Below, one piece after another: positions 9,016-18,104 of a stretch of DNA of 64,000 nucleotides. Position 1 is the stretch's first letter. Each line of letters opens with the position of its first letter. Under the pieces are notes generated by a model that saw only the letters and a list, made by a program, of their open reading frames with translations, ran no database searches and was not told the DNA's origin. Where the stretch lies: positions 10,497,856 through 10,561,855 of the forward strand of contig NZ_CP012159.1 of the NCBI RefSeq assembly GCF_001189295.1, written 5' to 3'. The DNA is from Chondromyces crocatus. GTDB lineage: Bacteria; Myxococcota_A; Polyangia; Polyangiales; Polyangiaceae. The position numbers were made by a program, and so were the translations under genes.

Positions 9016-11294
9016 AGCCCCTTCTCCTCGGTGCAGCGTGCCTCCTCGCCACCGCCTGCACGCCCACGCTCGGCGCCCCCCTGGGCTCCACCCCGGCGGG
9101 CTCCGGCACCACCGCCACCGAGACCCCCGAAGCCCAGCGACCGCCCCAGCAGCGAAGCGTCGCCATCACCCCTGCCCCAGCCGCCCGGTTCGACACCGGC
9201 GCGCCCTACCGCCTCAACCGCAGGGTCTACCAGGTCAAGGCCACCCGCGTTCCCCTCGCCCGCACCCGCTGCTCCATCTCCCACAAAGCCGGCACGGCAC
9301 AGGGCGCACAGGCCGACATCGCCCTCGTCGAGTGGGACCCGTCGGTCAACCTCTCCCCGGTCCGCCGCATCTCCCTCCACGCCTTGCCGGGCGCCTCGCT
9401 CACCCAGCCCCAGGACCTCCGGGATCTCGACGTCCTCTGCAGCGCCGAGGTCGCCACCTACAGCCACGAGAAAGACACCGCCCACAACCTCACCTACCTC
9501 TTCGGCACCACCGCCACCGACCGCACCGTCACCGTCACCGGCAAGCCCGTCGACCTCGAACAGCTCGCCTCCACGGACGCCCTTCCCGCCTCCCGTGGCG
9601 ACCTCACCATCGAACTCACCGAGATCCTCGGCGGCGACCCCGACTTCCTCACCACCTCGTTCTCGCGCAGCCGCTCCCTCGACCCCCTCACCCCCTTCGC
9701 CGAAGACCTCCTCCGCGTCCTCGCCGAGGTCGCCTTCGAGCGCGCGAAGTCGAACGCCGAGCGCCTCACCAAGAACCTCGTCCGCGACACGGTCTGCGAG
9801 CTCCAGTACGCCCAGGAGATCACCGGCGGCCAGCCCCTCTTCGCCAACATCGGCAAGGCCTCCGACAAGACCGGCGGCGCCCGCGTCTTCGACAAGACCT
9901 GCCAGGTCGTCGAGGCCCTCCCCATCGAGTCCCTCGCCTCGGGCTCCACCCTCCTCACCCGCGCCCTCGCCAGCGACCTCGCCCGCCTCGCCTACCGCGC
10001 CCTCGAACGCACCGGCCTCCCCGAGGACGTGCTCCCCATCCTCCGCAACGTCGAGCGCCTCACCGAGGGCCTCACCAGCGGCCAGTCCCTCGGCACCGAG
10101 CGCGACGTCCAGGCCTTGCTCCTCGACCTCGGCGCCCTCCCCATGCCTGCCACGACCCCGCCGTCAGCCTCCGGCCAGGCCAGCCTCAAGCAACGCCAGG
10201 TCGACCCCCCCACCGAGCTGCGCGACGCCCAGTGGCGCTGCGCCATCGGCGCCGGCATCGCCGTCGTCCGCGAGTGCCTCCGCAAGGGCGAGTGCGCCGC
10301 CGAGCAGCTCAAGGCCGAGCTGGACCTCGAATTCGAGAACCCCAGCCCCGTTTGCAAGACCGCCCTCCAGAGCATCGACAAAGCCTGGCCCGAGCTGCGC
10401 CCCATGCTCGCCCGCGCCATCGACGTCTTCCGCCCCGCGCCCGGCACCACCGTCCGCCAGACCGCGAAGGCCTCCGCCAACATCCTGCTCGACGTCATCG
10501 AGAAGTACCCCGCCGAGCGCGCCCAGGCCCTCCAGCAGTTCGTGCCGCCCTCGCGCGCCCTCATCAACTCCGTGCTGAACCGCGACGTCTCCGAGGGCGC
10601 CGCCGCCGCCACCGGCCTCGTCACCGTGCTCTACCAGCAGCAGTGCGAAGGCCAGCGCGTGTGCCCCGTCTCCGTCAGCGAAGACCAGCTCACCAAGGGC
10701 ATGGCCCTCCTCAGCAGCTTCGCCGCCTACGCCGCCACCTACAGCGCAACCTCCCGCGAAGGCGAACCCGAGCGCACCGAGGCCGAACTCGAAGCCCTCC
10801 GCCACGAGGAGCGCAAGAAGGCCATCCAGTCCCTCATCGACGTCGGCACCGACCGCGCCAACCGCGGCGGCACCACCGTCCTCTCCCTCGGTGCTTCCGT
10901 CGGCTTCGCCGGCGCCCAGCGCTGGCAGCGCACCCCGACAGGCCCCGTCGGCTCCGACACCCTCTTCGCCCCCCAGCTCTCCCTCCCCGTGGGCTTCGCG
11001 CTCCAGGTGCTCCCCCGCCACGTCATCGGCGCGCACCTCCAGCTCTCGCTCCTCGACCTCGGCCAGTACATCACCGTCAGCGGCAAGGACGGCTCCCTCG
11101 CCAAGCCCAACGCCGCCTCCGCCTTCGTCTTCGGCGCCCAGGCCGGTGTCCTCCTCGGCAGCTCGAAGTATTCCGTGCTCCTCGCCGTCACGGGCGGCTA
11201 CGCCCCTGGCCTCGAATTCGAGCAAGGCGGCGTCGGCGGCGCCTACCTCGGCGGCTTCGCTGGCACGTACGTCCCCTTCTTCGACTTCAACTGA
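9012..11294 (+). CDS. Large lipoprotein with outer-membrane-like C-terminus
   Basis: About 760 residues from GTG 9012, which overlaps the protease stop. The N-terminus is a lipoprotein signal (LLLGAACLLATAC). The middle is mostly helical with several Cys and no family I recognise. The last 140 residues, from VLSLGASVGFAG on, alternate Gly/aromatic and hydrophobic residues (FVFGAQAGVLLG, YSVLLAVTGGYAP) and end in a Phe-rich FFDFN. That resembles beta-strands of an outer-membrane barrel or surface domain. The overlap with the protease suggests a joint envelope function, for example a protease and its anchor or substrate. The function remains unassigned. Confidence 0.7.
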   Translation: MKPLLLGAACLLATACTPTLGAPLGSTPAGSGTTATETPEAQRPPQQRSVAITPAPAARFDTGAPYRLNRRVYQVKATRVPLARTRCSISHKAGTAQGAQADIALVEWDPSVNLSPVRRISLHALPGASLTQPQDLRDLDVLCSAEVATYSHEKDTAHNLTYLFGTTATDRTVTVTGKPVDLEQLASTDALPASRGDLTIELTEILGGDPDFLTTSFSRSRSLDPLTPFAEDLLRVLAEVAFERAKSNAERLTKNLVRDTVCELQYAQEITGGQPLFANIGKASDKTGGARVFDKTCQVVEALPIESLASGSTLLTRALASDLARLAYRALERTGLPEDVLPILRNVERLTEGLTSGQSLGTERDVQALLLDLGALPMPATTPPSASGQASLKQRQVDPPTELRDAQWRCAIGAGIAVVRECLRKGECAAEQLKAELDLEFENPSPVCKTALQSIDKAWPELRPMLARAIDVFRPAPGTTVRQTAKASANILLDVIEKYPAERAQALQQFVPPSRALINSVLNRDVSEGAAAATGLVTVLYQQQCEGQRVCPVSVSEDQLTKGMALLSSFAAYAATYSATSREGEPERTEAELEALRHEERKKAIQSLIDVGTDRANRGGTTVLSLGASVGFAGAQRWQRTPTGPVGSDTLFAPQLSLPVGFALQVLPRHVIGAHLQLSLLDLGQYITVSGKDGSLAKPNAASAFVFGAQAGVLLGSSKYSVLLAVTGGYAPGLEFEQGGVGGAYLGGFAGTYVPFFDFN

Positions 11295-11389
11295 GCCACG
11301 CAGCGCAATGCCAGGAGCACCAGCACGCTCTTGCCACGACCCCGCAGAGACGGCCGGAGTCGCGCCCACCTACCGGAACCGCGCTCCCC

Positions 11390-11950
11390 TCAGCGCCCCG
11401 GGTTCTTCCACGCCGCCCGCTGCTTCTTCCGCGCCTTCTCGTCGGGCTCAGCGTCCATCAGCGCCCCGGCGTGCTTCTCGATTTCCCCCGCGTCGCCCAC
11501 GGCATCCGCCAGGAAGCGCAAGCTCTTGATCACATCCGTGCGCACCAGCGACGCGTTCTTCTCCCCCTCGCCCCCGCGGAACCGCGCCGAGAGCGCCGCC
11601 AGCACCAGCGCCACCTGCGCAGGCCCCCCCAGCCCCACGCGCCAGATCGACTGCATCGTGTGTCGCGCCACGACGAAGCTCTCGTCCTGCATCACCGCCG
11701 CCACCGCCGGGAAGTCCTTCAGCATCCGCCCCTCGGGGTCGCTCTGCGAGAGCCGTGACAGCATCTGCGCCGAGAATGACCGCTTGTGCATGTCCGCGTG
11801 ACTCAGGTCGTCGACCAGCGTCCCCCAGACCTCGTAGGCCCAGTCCACCGGCTGCTCCGCGAGCGCGAAGAGCTTCACCAGCGCCTCGTACGACGACTCC
11901 TTGTCCCCGCTGTCCCGAGCCGCGAACAGGTCCTTCACGCTCTGATCCAT
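11390..11950 (-). CDS. HEAT-repeat-like helical protein
   Basis: About 186 residues, start ATG at 11948-11950. The sequence is all-helical with repeated alpha pairs (YEALVKLFALAEQPVDWAYE, VAAVMQDESFVVARHTMQS, VALVLAALSARFRG), typical of HEAT/Armadillo-like scaffolds. The C-terminus is Lys/Arg-rich. Its start codon overlaps the stop of the TetR gene upstream, so the two are co-transcribed and probably translationally coupled. No enzyme motif is present. Confidence 0.7.
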   Translation of the reverse strand: MDQSVKDLFAARDSGDKESSYEALVKLFALAEQPVDWAYEVWGTLVDDLSHADMHKRSFSAQMLSRLSQSDPEGRMLKDFPAVAAVMQDESFVVARHTMQSIWRVGLGGPAQVALVLAALSARFRGGEGEKNASLVRTDVIKSLRFLADAVGDAGEIEKHAGALMDAEPDEKARKKQRAAWKNPGR

Positions 11951-12660
11951 CACCCTCTCCTCACGGCGACCCTCTTGCGCCGCGGCGCGCCCGCTGCCCT
12001 CTCCACGCCTGACGCAACCGCCGCCCCCTTCGCGCCTGGCGCGCTCACCGCCCCCTTCGCGCCTGACCCCACCCCGAACCGCAGCCCGTCCACCAGCAAC
12101 CCGATCACCCCCCGCGCCCCCTCCTCCCACCCTGGCTGCCCGCGCGCCGTGCACAGCCCGCCCAGCGCCATCAGCACCGTCTCCGGCTTCACGTCGGCCC
12201 GGATCTGCCCCGCAGCGGCGGCGGCATCCATCAGCAGCGCCACCGCCTCCAGCAGCTTCTGGTTCCCGTGCGCGAACGCTGGCGAAGCGGACGCCATCAC
12301 CGCCGCGAGCGCTGCGGCCAGCCCCAGGTGCTTCACCACGTGGTCCACCAGCCGCTCCAGGAACGCCGTCAGCGCCTCGTCCGGGGGCAACGCCTCCAGC
12401 AGCGCGGCCGCCGACCCGCACAGCAGCTCGATCTCCTGCCGGTAGACCGCCTCGATCATCGCCTCCCGCGTCTCGAAGTGCCGGTACAGCGTCCCGACCC
12501 CCACCCCGGCGCGCCGCGCGATCTCCTCGATCCGCACATCCAGCTCGCCCGCCGCGAACGCCTCGCGCGCCGTGGCCAGCAGCGCGTCACGGTTGCGCCG
12601 CGCGTCCGCTCTCAAAGGTCGGTCGGAGGGAGGGGCGCTGGACTTCACGAGGGCATGCAC
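11950..12660 (-). CDS. TetR-family transcriptional repressor
   Basis: About 236 residues from GTG 12658-12660. The N-terminal HTH reads DARRNRDALLATAREAFAAG and IEEIARRAGVGVGTLYRHF, the standard TetR signature; the rest is a helical ligand domain, and the tail is Ala/Gly/Lys-rich. The frame is open further upstream, but that extension would translate through the two palindromic operators, so the GTG after them is the better start. The divergent quinone-oxidoreductase gene begins 109 bp away and is very likely its target. The repressor should also regulate itself, because the operators sit between the two genes. Confidence 0.9.
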   Translation of the reverse strand: MHALVKSSAPPSDRPLRADARRNRDALLATAREAFAAGELDVRIEEIARRAGVGVGTLYRHFETREAMIEAVYRQEIELLCGSAAALLEALPPDEALTAFLERLVDHVVKHLGLAAALAAVMASASPAFAHGNQKLLEAVALLMDAAAAAGQIRADVKPETVLMALGGLCTARGQPGWEEGARGVIGLLVDGLRFGVGSGAKGAVSAPGAKGAAVASGVERAAGAPRRKRVAVRRG

Positions 12661-12666
12661 CTTGAC

Positions 12667-12712
12667 AAATGGAATACGATTCCGCTTAATCAAACGGAAG
12701 CTCATTCCGTTT
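12667..12712. promoter_or_regulatory. Two matching TetR-type operators
   Basis: Two 21-bp palindromic boxes at 12667-12687 and 12692-12712 share the pattern AAAYGGAANNNNATTCCGYTT and are spaced 25 bp start to start. They lie between the divergent TetR and oxidoreductase genes. The dyads are GGAAT-N3-ATTCC and AACGGAA-N5-TTCCGTT. Two identical-consensus dyads in this position are what a TetR repressor controlling both promoters would use. Confidence 0.75.
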
Positions 12713-12769
12713 ACCGCACACCCGACCACGCTCAGCCGTGGAGGCACCGGCGGCGAGAAGGATAACACC

Positions 12770-13726
12770 ATGAAGGCAGTCACGATCCGCGACTTCGGCG
12801 GCCCGGAGAAGCTCGTCCTGCAGGACGTACCCGCGCCCACGCCCACCGCTGGCAAGGCCCTCGTCACCATCGACGCTGCGGGCGTCGGGCTGGCCGACGT
12901 CCTGCTCCGCTCCGGCGCGTACCGCGGCGCGTTCGGCGCCCCCAGCGAAGGCGGCTTCGTCCCTGGCCTGGAGATCGCTGGCACCGTCACCGCGCTGGGC
13001 GAAGGCACCGACCCCACCTGGCTGGGCCGCCGCGTGTTCGCGCTCGTGCAGCTGGGCGGCTACGCCGAGCAAGCCGTCGTCGCCCCCGAGGCCTTGATCG
13101 CCTTGCCCGACGACATCACCGCCGTCGACGCCGTGGCCCTCGGCGTGAACGCGATGGTCGCCAAGATCGCCCTCGACCGCGCCCACCTCGGCCCTGGCGA
13201 GCGCGTCCTCGTCCGCGGTGCCGCCGGCGGCATCGGCACCCTGGCGACCCAGCTCGCCGCCCACGCGGGCGCCACCGTGGCCGTCACGACCTCCACCCCC
13301 GAGCGCGGCGACCGCTTGAAGCCCCTGGGCGCCGTGGAGCTGCTCGACCGCGCCGCCACGAACACCGAGGCCTTCGACGTCATCATCGACAACGTGGCCG
13401 GCCCCGACTTCGCCACCTTCATCGGCAAGCTCCGAGACAACGGGCGCCTCGTGGTGTGCGGCGCTGCTGGCGGCTTCCCTCCCCCTGATTTCGGGACCGG
13501 CCTGCTGGCGGGATTCCAGCGGTCGTTGACCGTCTCGACCCTCAGCCTCAACTCCATCGACGTCGCCGCCCTCGCCACGGCCCTCCACGAGATCTTCGAC
13601 CTGGTGCGCACCGGCCGACTGAAGCCCGTGATCGAGGCGACCCTGCCCCTCGGCGAGGCATCCACCGCGCACGCACGGCTGGAGGCTGGCCAGGTGTTCG
13701 GAAAGCTGGTGCTGGTCCCGCGATAG
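12770..13726 (+). CDS. NADPH:quinone oxidoreductase-like zinc-independent MDR enzyme
   Basis: 318 residues from ATG 12770, with GAGAAGGA upstream as ribosome site. It is a medium-chain dehydrogenase/reductase: MKAVTIRDFGGPEKLVL start, GroES-like fold with GVGLADVLLRSGAY, and the Rossmann motif VRGAAGGIGTLATQLAAHAG. The structural-zinc Cys cluster is absent, as in the quinone oxidoreductase branch. These enzymes reduce quinones or enones with NADPH. It is divergent from a TetR gene with two shared operators, so an inducible response to a small electrophile is likely. A strong hairpin follows the stop. Confidence 0.9.
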   Translation: MKAVTIRDFGGPEKLVLQDVPAPTPTAGKALVTIDAAGVGLADVLLRSGAYRGAFGAPSEGGFVPGLEIAGTVTALGEGTDPTWLGRRVFALVQLGGYAEQAVVAPEALIALPDDITAVDAVALGVNAMVAKIALDRAHLGPGERVLVRGAAGGIGTLATQLAAHAGATVAVTTSTPERGDRLKPLGAVELLDRAATNTEAFDVIIDNVAGPDFATFIGKLRDNGRLVVCGAAGGFPPPDFGTGLLAGFQRSLTVSTLSLNSIDVAALATALHEIFDLVRTGRLKPVIEATLPLGEASTAHARLEAGQVFGKLVLVPR

Positions 13727-13800
13727 CGCCGCCCGGCAGCACGGAGCGACGACGCTCGGCCCCGCATGGGCAGCGTGCAGCAGCGTGGATCGACAAAGCA

Positions 13801-13833
13801 AAAGGCCGGCGAGGCTCTCCCTCGCCGACCTTT
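13801..13833. terminator. Strong bidirectional hairpin terminator
   Basis: A 14-bp arm at 13801-13814 (AAAGGCCGGCGAGG) pairs with 13820-13833 with only one G-T wobble, around a 5-base loop. The arms begin with A and end with T runs, so it can terminate both the oxidoreductase gene and the convergent gene ending at 13942. Confidence 0.75.
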
Positions 13834-13941
13834 GCACTGGCCACAGGGCCATTCATCCGGCATTCAGCCGGTCAATGACGACCGAATGAGCGTGAATTCA
13901 GCGCGCGACCGCCGGCCCGGGGACCGGTTCAGCCTTCGCCA

Positions 13942-14490
13942 TCAGCCCACCTCCCCACACGGCTCGGCCTCCAGCGCCTCGTCCAGCAGCTCCGCATCCG
14001 GGTCTGCTTCGAGTGCCCTGGCCTCCGCCTCCTGCTCCTGGGCATTCCGCTGCCGCGTCTTCGCAGCCTTCTTGCCCGCAGCCGAGCGATAAGCGCGGGT
14101 CTTCTGGTATCTCGCCAGAAGCTCCGGCATCTCCTTGCCGCGGCGCTCCACGGACGCCCCGATGTTCAGGACGATGTGCTGACGTCGGTCTTCGAGGACG
14201 TAGCGCGTCTCGCTGAGCATCTCGGCGAACTTCTGCACCGGCGCCAGGTACTCATCGAGCCGTGCAATGCGCTGGTTCAGGAGCGCGAGATGGGTCATGT
14301 CGGCAGCAGTGACGCCCGCCTTCTCTGCCCACTCGACCTCGTTCCCGACGATCTCGCCGAGAACCCTCGCGAAGCCCCGTTGCGCCGTCTTCAGACCCAT
14401 CAACGCGCTCGGTTCGAGGTCGATCAGGTAGTCGAACTCCGCGCCATTGAATTCACGCTCGCCCACGATGGGGTTTAACGGTCCAGCCAT
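13942..14490 (-). CDS. Conserved-looking helical protein of unknown function
   Basis: About 182 residues from ATG 14488-14490, preceded by a strong GGAGGAG site. It is largely helical (LKTAQRGFARVLGEIVGNEVEWAEK, LNQRIARLDEYLAPVQKFAEM), with a basic stretch and then an acidic, Glu/Ala-rich tail after residue 145 (AAGKKAAKTRQRNAQEQ). The pattern suggests a small cytoplasmic DNA- or protein-binding helical bundle. I do not recognise the family. The upstream 300 bp before the minisatellite holds no other gene that I can support. Confidence 0.65.
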   Translation of the reverse strand: MAGPLNPIVGEREFNGAEFDYLIDLEPSALMGLKTAQRGFARVLGEIVGNEVEWAEKAGVTAADMTHLALLNQRIARLDEYLAPVQKFAEMLSETRYVLEDRRQHIVLNIGASVERRGKEMPELLARYQKTRAYRSAAGKKAAKTRQRNAQEQEAEARALEADPDAELLDEALEAEPCGEVG

Positions 14491-14807
14491 GGTCTCCTCC
14501 TGGCTCTCACCTCGGCAGCAGTCGTCGCGAGCGAATCCCGCTCGGACCCTGCCAGGCAGTGCCGGTTCGATTGCGCAATGCAACGCAATCGTGGCAAGGA
14601 TGTTAATGGCGGAGAATCAACCGTCAAGGGCGGGTCTGACGATTTTGATTCATTCCAATTTCACGGAAACCAGGTCCAGGCTTCGTGACGGCGCGACTGG
14701 CGGGTGCGAGCGAATCGCACAGAGACCTCATTCAATGGTTTCAGAGAGATAGGGCGACGTGAGGGGCTGGGTTCCTTCTGGAGAGGCACTGCGAGCACCT
14801 TCAGGCA

Positions 14808-15214
14808 GGAAGGTCGACACCTTCCTCCAGGAGCTTCGACACCTTCCTCCAGGAACCTCGACACCCTCCTTCAGGAACCTCGACACCCTCCTCCAGGAGG
14901 GTCGAGACCTTCCTCCTGGAACCTCGACACCCTCCTTCAGGAACCTCGACACCTTCCTCCTGGAGCCTCGACACCCTCCTTCAGGAACCTCGACACCTTC
15001 CTCCTGGAGCCTCGACACCCTCCTCCAGGAGGGTCGAGACCTTCCTCCAGGAACCTCGACACCCTCCTTCAGGAAGGTCGACACCTTCCTCCTGGAGCTT
15101 CGACCCCTTCCTCCAGGAACCTCGACACCCTCCTCCAGGAACCTCGACACCCTCCTCCAGGAACCTCGACACCCTCCTCCAGGAACCTCGTCACCCTCCT
15201 CCAGGAGGGTCGAC
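14808..15214. repeat. 22-bp minisatellite, about 18 copies
   Basis: Back-to-back 22-bp units close to CCTCGACACCYTCCTYCAGGAA fill this stretch with no spacers. Units differ at a few fixed positions (GGAACC, GGAGCC, GGAGGGTC or GGAAGGTC; CAGGA or TGGA). Because 22 is not a multiple of 3, all three frames cycle through the same peptide, so the long frames here are artefacts. It lies between a minus-strand gene and the promoter region of the exported HELHH protein. Confidence 0.95.
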
Positions 15215-15344
15215 AAGCGGTTGGTCACTTTCACCACTCTGGCGGGAACTGTAGCCACGAGGGGGTGTCCGTCCTTCAGTCACCGTTCAGCAGGGTTGTG
15301 GGGTCGGCTTTCCGGGGTCACTCAAAGACGAAGAGGAGGCGGAG

Positions 15345-16202
15345 ATGTCCAAGTATCTGCTCAGCGTCGTGGTCGCCATCTCACTCCTCGGCACCGCCAG
15401 CCCAGTCGCTGCGAAGCCGAAGTTCCTCAAGAAGGCGCTTTCCGCCCTGACCGCTCCCGTCACGGTCCCCATCAAAACGACGAAAACCGTTATCGGAACC
15501 ATCAAGGGCGAACAGTCTCCGGGGAAGGCCATCAGCGCAATCGTCGTTCAGCCCATCCAGCCGTACACAGCGGTGACGTCGGAGGGTGCCCGCGTCATCA
15601 ACAAGGTCAACCACAAGGTATCGAACCTGCTCGTATCTGGCGCGGGGACCATCAGCGGCAAAACGGGCGGGTTCATCGCGGAGATGGCGCTTGCTCCCCT
15701 GCGATTCACGACAGAGCAGTCCGCGACTGCCACGACCCTTATCGATGATGTGGTCCATGGAGATGCATCTCTCGTCGATGTCTTGGCCACACCGCTGGCG
15801 ACAGCCATCAACTCGGCCAAGCATCAGTACGCAGAGCAAGCAAATCCACTACCTGACCATGTGAAGCTCATGCTGAAAGAGCATTTCCCCTCCGAGTTGC
15901 TGGACTCCGCACGCTTTCTCATTGGCCAAGCGACCATCTCGCTGCCCGCAGCCATCAACGGCAGCAAGAAGCTCTTCGGGACTGCAAACCACGCCGTGAC
16001 CATCGACAACATCATTGTCTTTTCGAGCGACCCTGGGGCCGACTATGCGTGGTGGACCCACGAGCTTCACCACGTCGCTCAGTACCGCGCGTGGGGTGTG
16101 TCCAAATTCGCTCGGCGATACATGTTTCACTGGAAGGATGTTGAAGCCGATGCGGAAATGAAAACGGCTGCTATCCGTCGGACTCTGGCCTGGCCTGAGT
16201 GA
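15345..16202 (+). CDS. Exported protein with HELHH metallopeptidase-like motif
   Basis: 285 residues with a strong GAGGAGG ribosome site and a clear signal peptide (LLSVVVAISLLGTASPVAA). The middle is helical and rich in Ala/Thr. Near residues 230-255 is YAWWTHELHHVAQYRAWGV followed by FARRY, which contains HExxH and resembles the zinc-site region of DUF4157-type proteins (HELTHVVQ). Those proteins occur secreted or with contractile injection systems. A secreted zinc-dependent hydrolase is possible; the third ligand is not evident, so catalysis is unproven. Codon usage is slightly less GC-biased than in its neighbours. Confidence 0.7.
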   Translation: MSKYLLSVVVAISLLGTASPVAAKPKFLKKALSALTAPVTVPIKTTKTVIGTIKGEQSPGKAISAIVVQPIQPYTAVTSEGARVINKVNHKVSNLLVSGAGTISGKTGGFIAEMALAPLRFTTEQSATATTLIDDVVHGDASLVDVLATPLATAINSAKHQYAEQANPLPDHVKLMLKEHFPSELLDSARFLIGQATISLPAAINGSKKLFGTANHAVTIDNIIVFSSDPGADYAWWTHELHHVAQYRAWGVSKFARRYMFHWKDVEADAEMKTAAIRRTLAWPE

Positions 16203-16341
16203 GGCTGCCGCCCGCGCTACGGATGACACCGAATGGGGGTTGTCGAGATGTCTTGCGACAATCGAGCGCTGAGAGCACGACCAGGCGCCGGTCTCAGGAT
16301 TCCGCCCCTTCGCATGACTCTCGACCGAAGGAGAGATCCCG

Positions 16342-16884
16342 TCAGGGAACCAGCTCCCGCACCCGCGCCTCGGTGCTCGTCATGCCCGCGGCGCGACCGA
16401 GCTCCAGCGCGCGCTCCTTCTCCATCCCCTTGCGTGAAGCCATCAAGGCCACCAGCGCGCCGGACCGGTTGCTGGAAGCGCAGTGCAGCAGCACCTTCCC
16501 GCTCGCCGCATCCAGCCAGGACTGCACCAGCGCCGCGTTCTCGAAGGTGATGTCCCGGGCCCCGGCGATCGGGAGCGGGTGGTAGCGCAGGCCCGCGGCG
16601 GCGACCTCCGCAGCCACGTCGCGGCCTGGCAGCTCGTCGGTGGGACGCAGGTTGATCACCGTGGTCACGCCGCGGTCCCGGAGCGACGCCCACTGCGCGG
16701 CGGAGGGCTGGCCCGAGGTCAGCAGGTCGGGCAGCGGCGCGTGCAGGTCGAGGCCCTCGATGCTGATTGCCGTGGAGGGTGCCCCGGTTGGCTCCGGTGC
16801 AGGCGCCTCGGCCTTGCAGGCAGCCAGCAGGAGCGGCAACGCGATGATGCAGAGGAGGGAGGAGGCGTCGACTTTCGCGCGCAT
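16342..16884 (-). CDS. Lipoprotein dual-specificity phosphatase-like protein
   Basis: About 180 residues from ATG 16882-16884. A lipoprotein signal (LLCIIALPLLLAAC) is followed by an Ala/Pro/Glu linker. The domain has TSGQPSAAQWASLRDRGVT and VINLR at its start and the phosphatase loop LLHCASSNRSG near residue 135, i.e. HC(X5)R. This is the cysteine-phosphatase fold of DUF442/dual-specificity enzymes. The general-acid Asp is not obvious. It should sit on the outer face of a membrane; the substrate is unknown. The far upstream in-frame Met would precede the signal peptide and is rejected as start. Confidence 0.8.
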   Translation of the reverse strand: MRAKVDASSLLCIIALPLLLAACKAEAPAPEPTGAPSTAISIEGLDLHAPLPDLLTSGQPSAAQWASLRDRGVTTVINLRPTDELPGRDVAAEVAAAGLRYHPLPIAGARDITFENAALVQSWLDAASGKVLLHCASSNRSGALVALMASRKGMEKERALELGRAAGMTSTEARVRELVP

Positions 16885-17026
16885 CCGGGGAAGTAAAGTC
16901 GACTCGCTCGTCGGCGCAAGAACCTGCGGCTGCCGGCAGGTGGACGCAGCACACGCCACCGCGCCGCGCAGGTCGCCAAGCCTCGAAATCCTTGGGTTTC
17001 TGGGCGTCCCCCCGTAGCCTGCGCGC

Positions 17027-18076
17027 ATGATGGCTCCGTCCCTTCGTCTGCAGATCGCAGGCGCCCTTCTCCTCGCCTGTGCCGGCTGCGAAAAGCCGAG
17101 TGTCTGCGGTCCTTATGCAACCATGAACCTGCCCGGCGTGACCCAGGTCGACCGCTGCGACGCCGACCCGAGCAGCGACTACGGCATCAGCGGCGAGACG
17201 ACGGCGGACGGGAGCGCGCTCGTGAAGGCGATCGCACAGAGCGGCTTCGAGCTCGGCCGCGACGGGAAAACCCCCTTCGAGCATGCCGCCAAGCGGCAGC
17301 ACATGCGCAAAGACGGCACCACGTACGCGATGTTCACCGACCTGGGCAAGCGCCCGAGCGGCGCCAATTATTTCTCGATCCAGCAGGACAAGGTGAGGTC
17401 CTGGGTTCCCGAGGAGAGCTGGCAGAAGGTGCAGACGAGCGACGCGGCGCGACAGACGCTCATCGACAAGCTGCGGGGCACCAGCGCACTGCTCGATGCG
17501 ACGCCGAGCGCTCCGGAGAAGTGCGCTGGGTCGCTCGATGCGCTCGACCCGACGCTCGCCAGTGAGCCCAGGAAGCTGCTCGTCAACCTCGACGCCCGCG
17601 ACTTCCGCGAGGCGGGTGCGCACGGGCCGAGCATCTTCCTGGCGCGCGTCGAAAAGGAACGGCGATCCTACGAGCAGCTCGACCAACTGGTCGCGGAGCG
17701 AGAGGAGATCGATCGGCTGGCCGCGCGGCGCGTGGTCGCCATCGTGAAGGCGACGGAGTACCAGCCGGTGAAGGACTCGTCGAAGAGCACACTCCCGTCG
17801 TCCAGAGATCAGGTCCGGTTCGTCACCGGAGGCGACGCGAAGTTCGTCGTGGCCGTGGTCGACCTGAAGGAGAACCGGATCCTCTGTCGCTCGAAGGGCG
17901 AGGCCAGCGTCGTGGACCGGTCGAAGACCGCGAAGAACGCGCCGGTCATCACGCAGCCCGATGGAAAGCAGGTCGCTTTCAACGTGCAGGATGTCACGAA
18001 CGTCAACCTCGACACGAAGATCGCAGAGGCGGCCCGCGCCGAGCTGGCCAGGATGAGTCCCGCCTTCGCACGCTGA
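17027..18076 (+). CDS. Lipoprotein of unknown function
   Basis: 349 residues. The signal IAGALLLACAGC is a lipobox, and two Cys follow closely (CEKPSVCGPY). The rest is a mixed soluble domain with a basic, charged central part (RVEKERRSYEQLDQLVAEREE) and a C-terminal beta-rich section (VRFVTGGDAKFVVAVVDLK). No enzyme motif is recognised. It is divergent from the phosphatase-like lipoprotein (142 bp gap), so the two may share regulation. Two adjacent Met codons (17027 and 17030) are both usable starts. Confidence 0.7.
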   Translation: MMAPSLRLQIAGALLLACAGCEKPSVCGPYATMNLPGVTQVDRCDADPSSDYGISGETTADGSALVKAIAQSGFELGRDGKTPFEHAAKRQHMRKDGTTYAMFTDLGKRPSGANYFSIQQDKVRSWVPEESWQKVQTSDAARQTLIDKLRGTSALLDATPSAPEKCAGSLDALDPTLASEPRKLLVNLDARDFREAGAHGPSIFLARVEKERRSYEQLDQLVAEREEIDRLAARRVVAIVKATEYQPVKDSSKSTLPSSRDQVRFVTGGDAKFVVAVVDLKENRILCRSKGEASVVDRSKTAKNAPVITQPDGKQVAFNVQDVTNVNLDTKIAEAARAELARMSPAFAR

Positions 18077-18104
18077 TCCCTCCCCCCTCTGCAACGCGCG
18101 ACGC

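Noticed and set aside
8928..11758. Very long Arg/Pro/His-rich plus-strand frame over the lipoprotein gene
   Set aside because: Frame-shifted shadow of the 760-residue lipoprotein; it has no domain and no start signal.
14808..15214. CRISPR array
   Set aside because: Units are contiguous at 22 bp with no spacers, and no cas genes are nearby.
14704..15450. Long open frames of about 248 and 329 residues made of PPGxSTPSxRNLDTLLQE repeats
   Set aside because: They are produced by the 22-bp tandem array, which reads the same in all three frames; no ribosome site or real domain.
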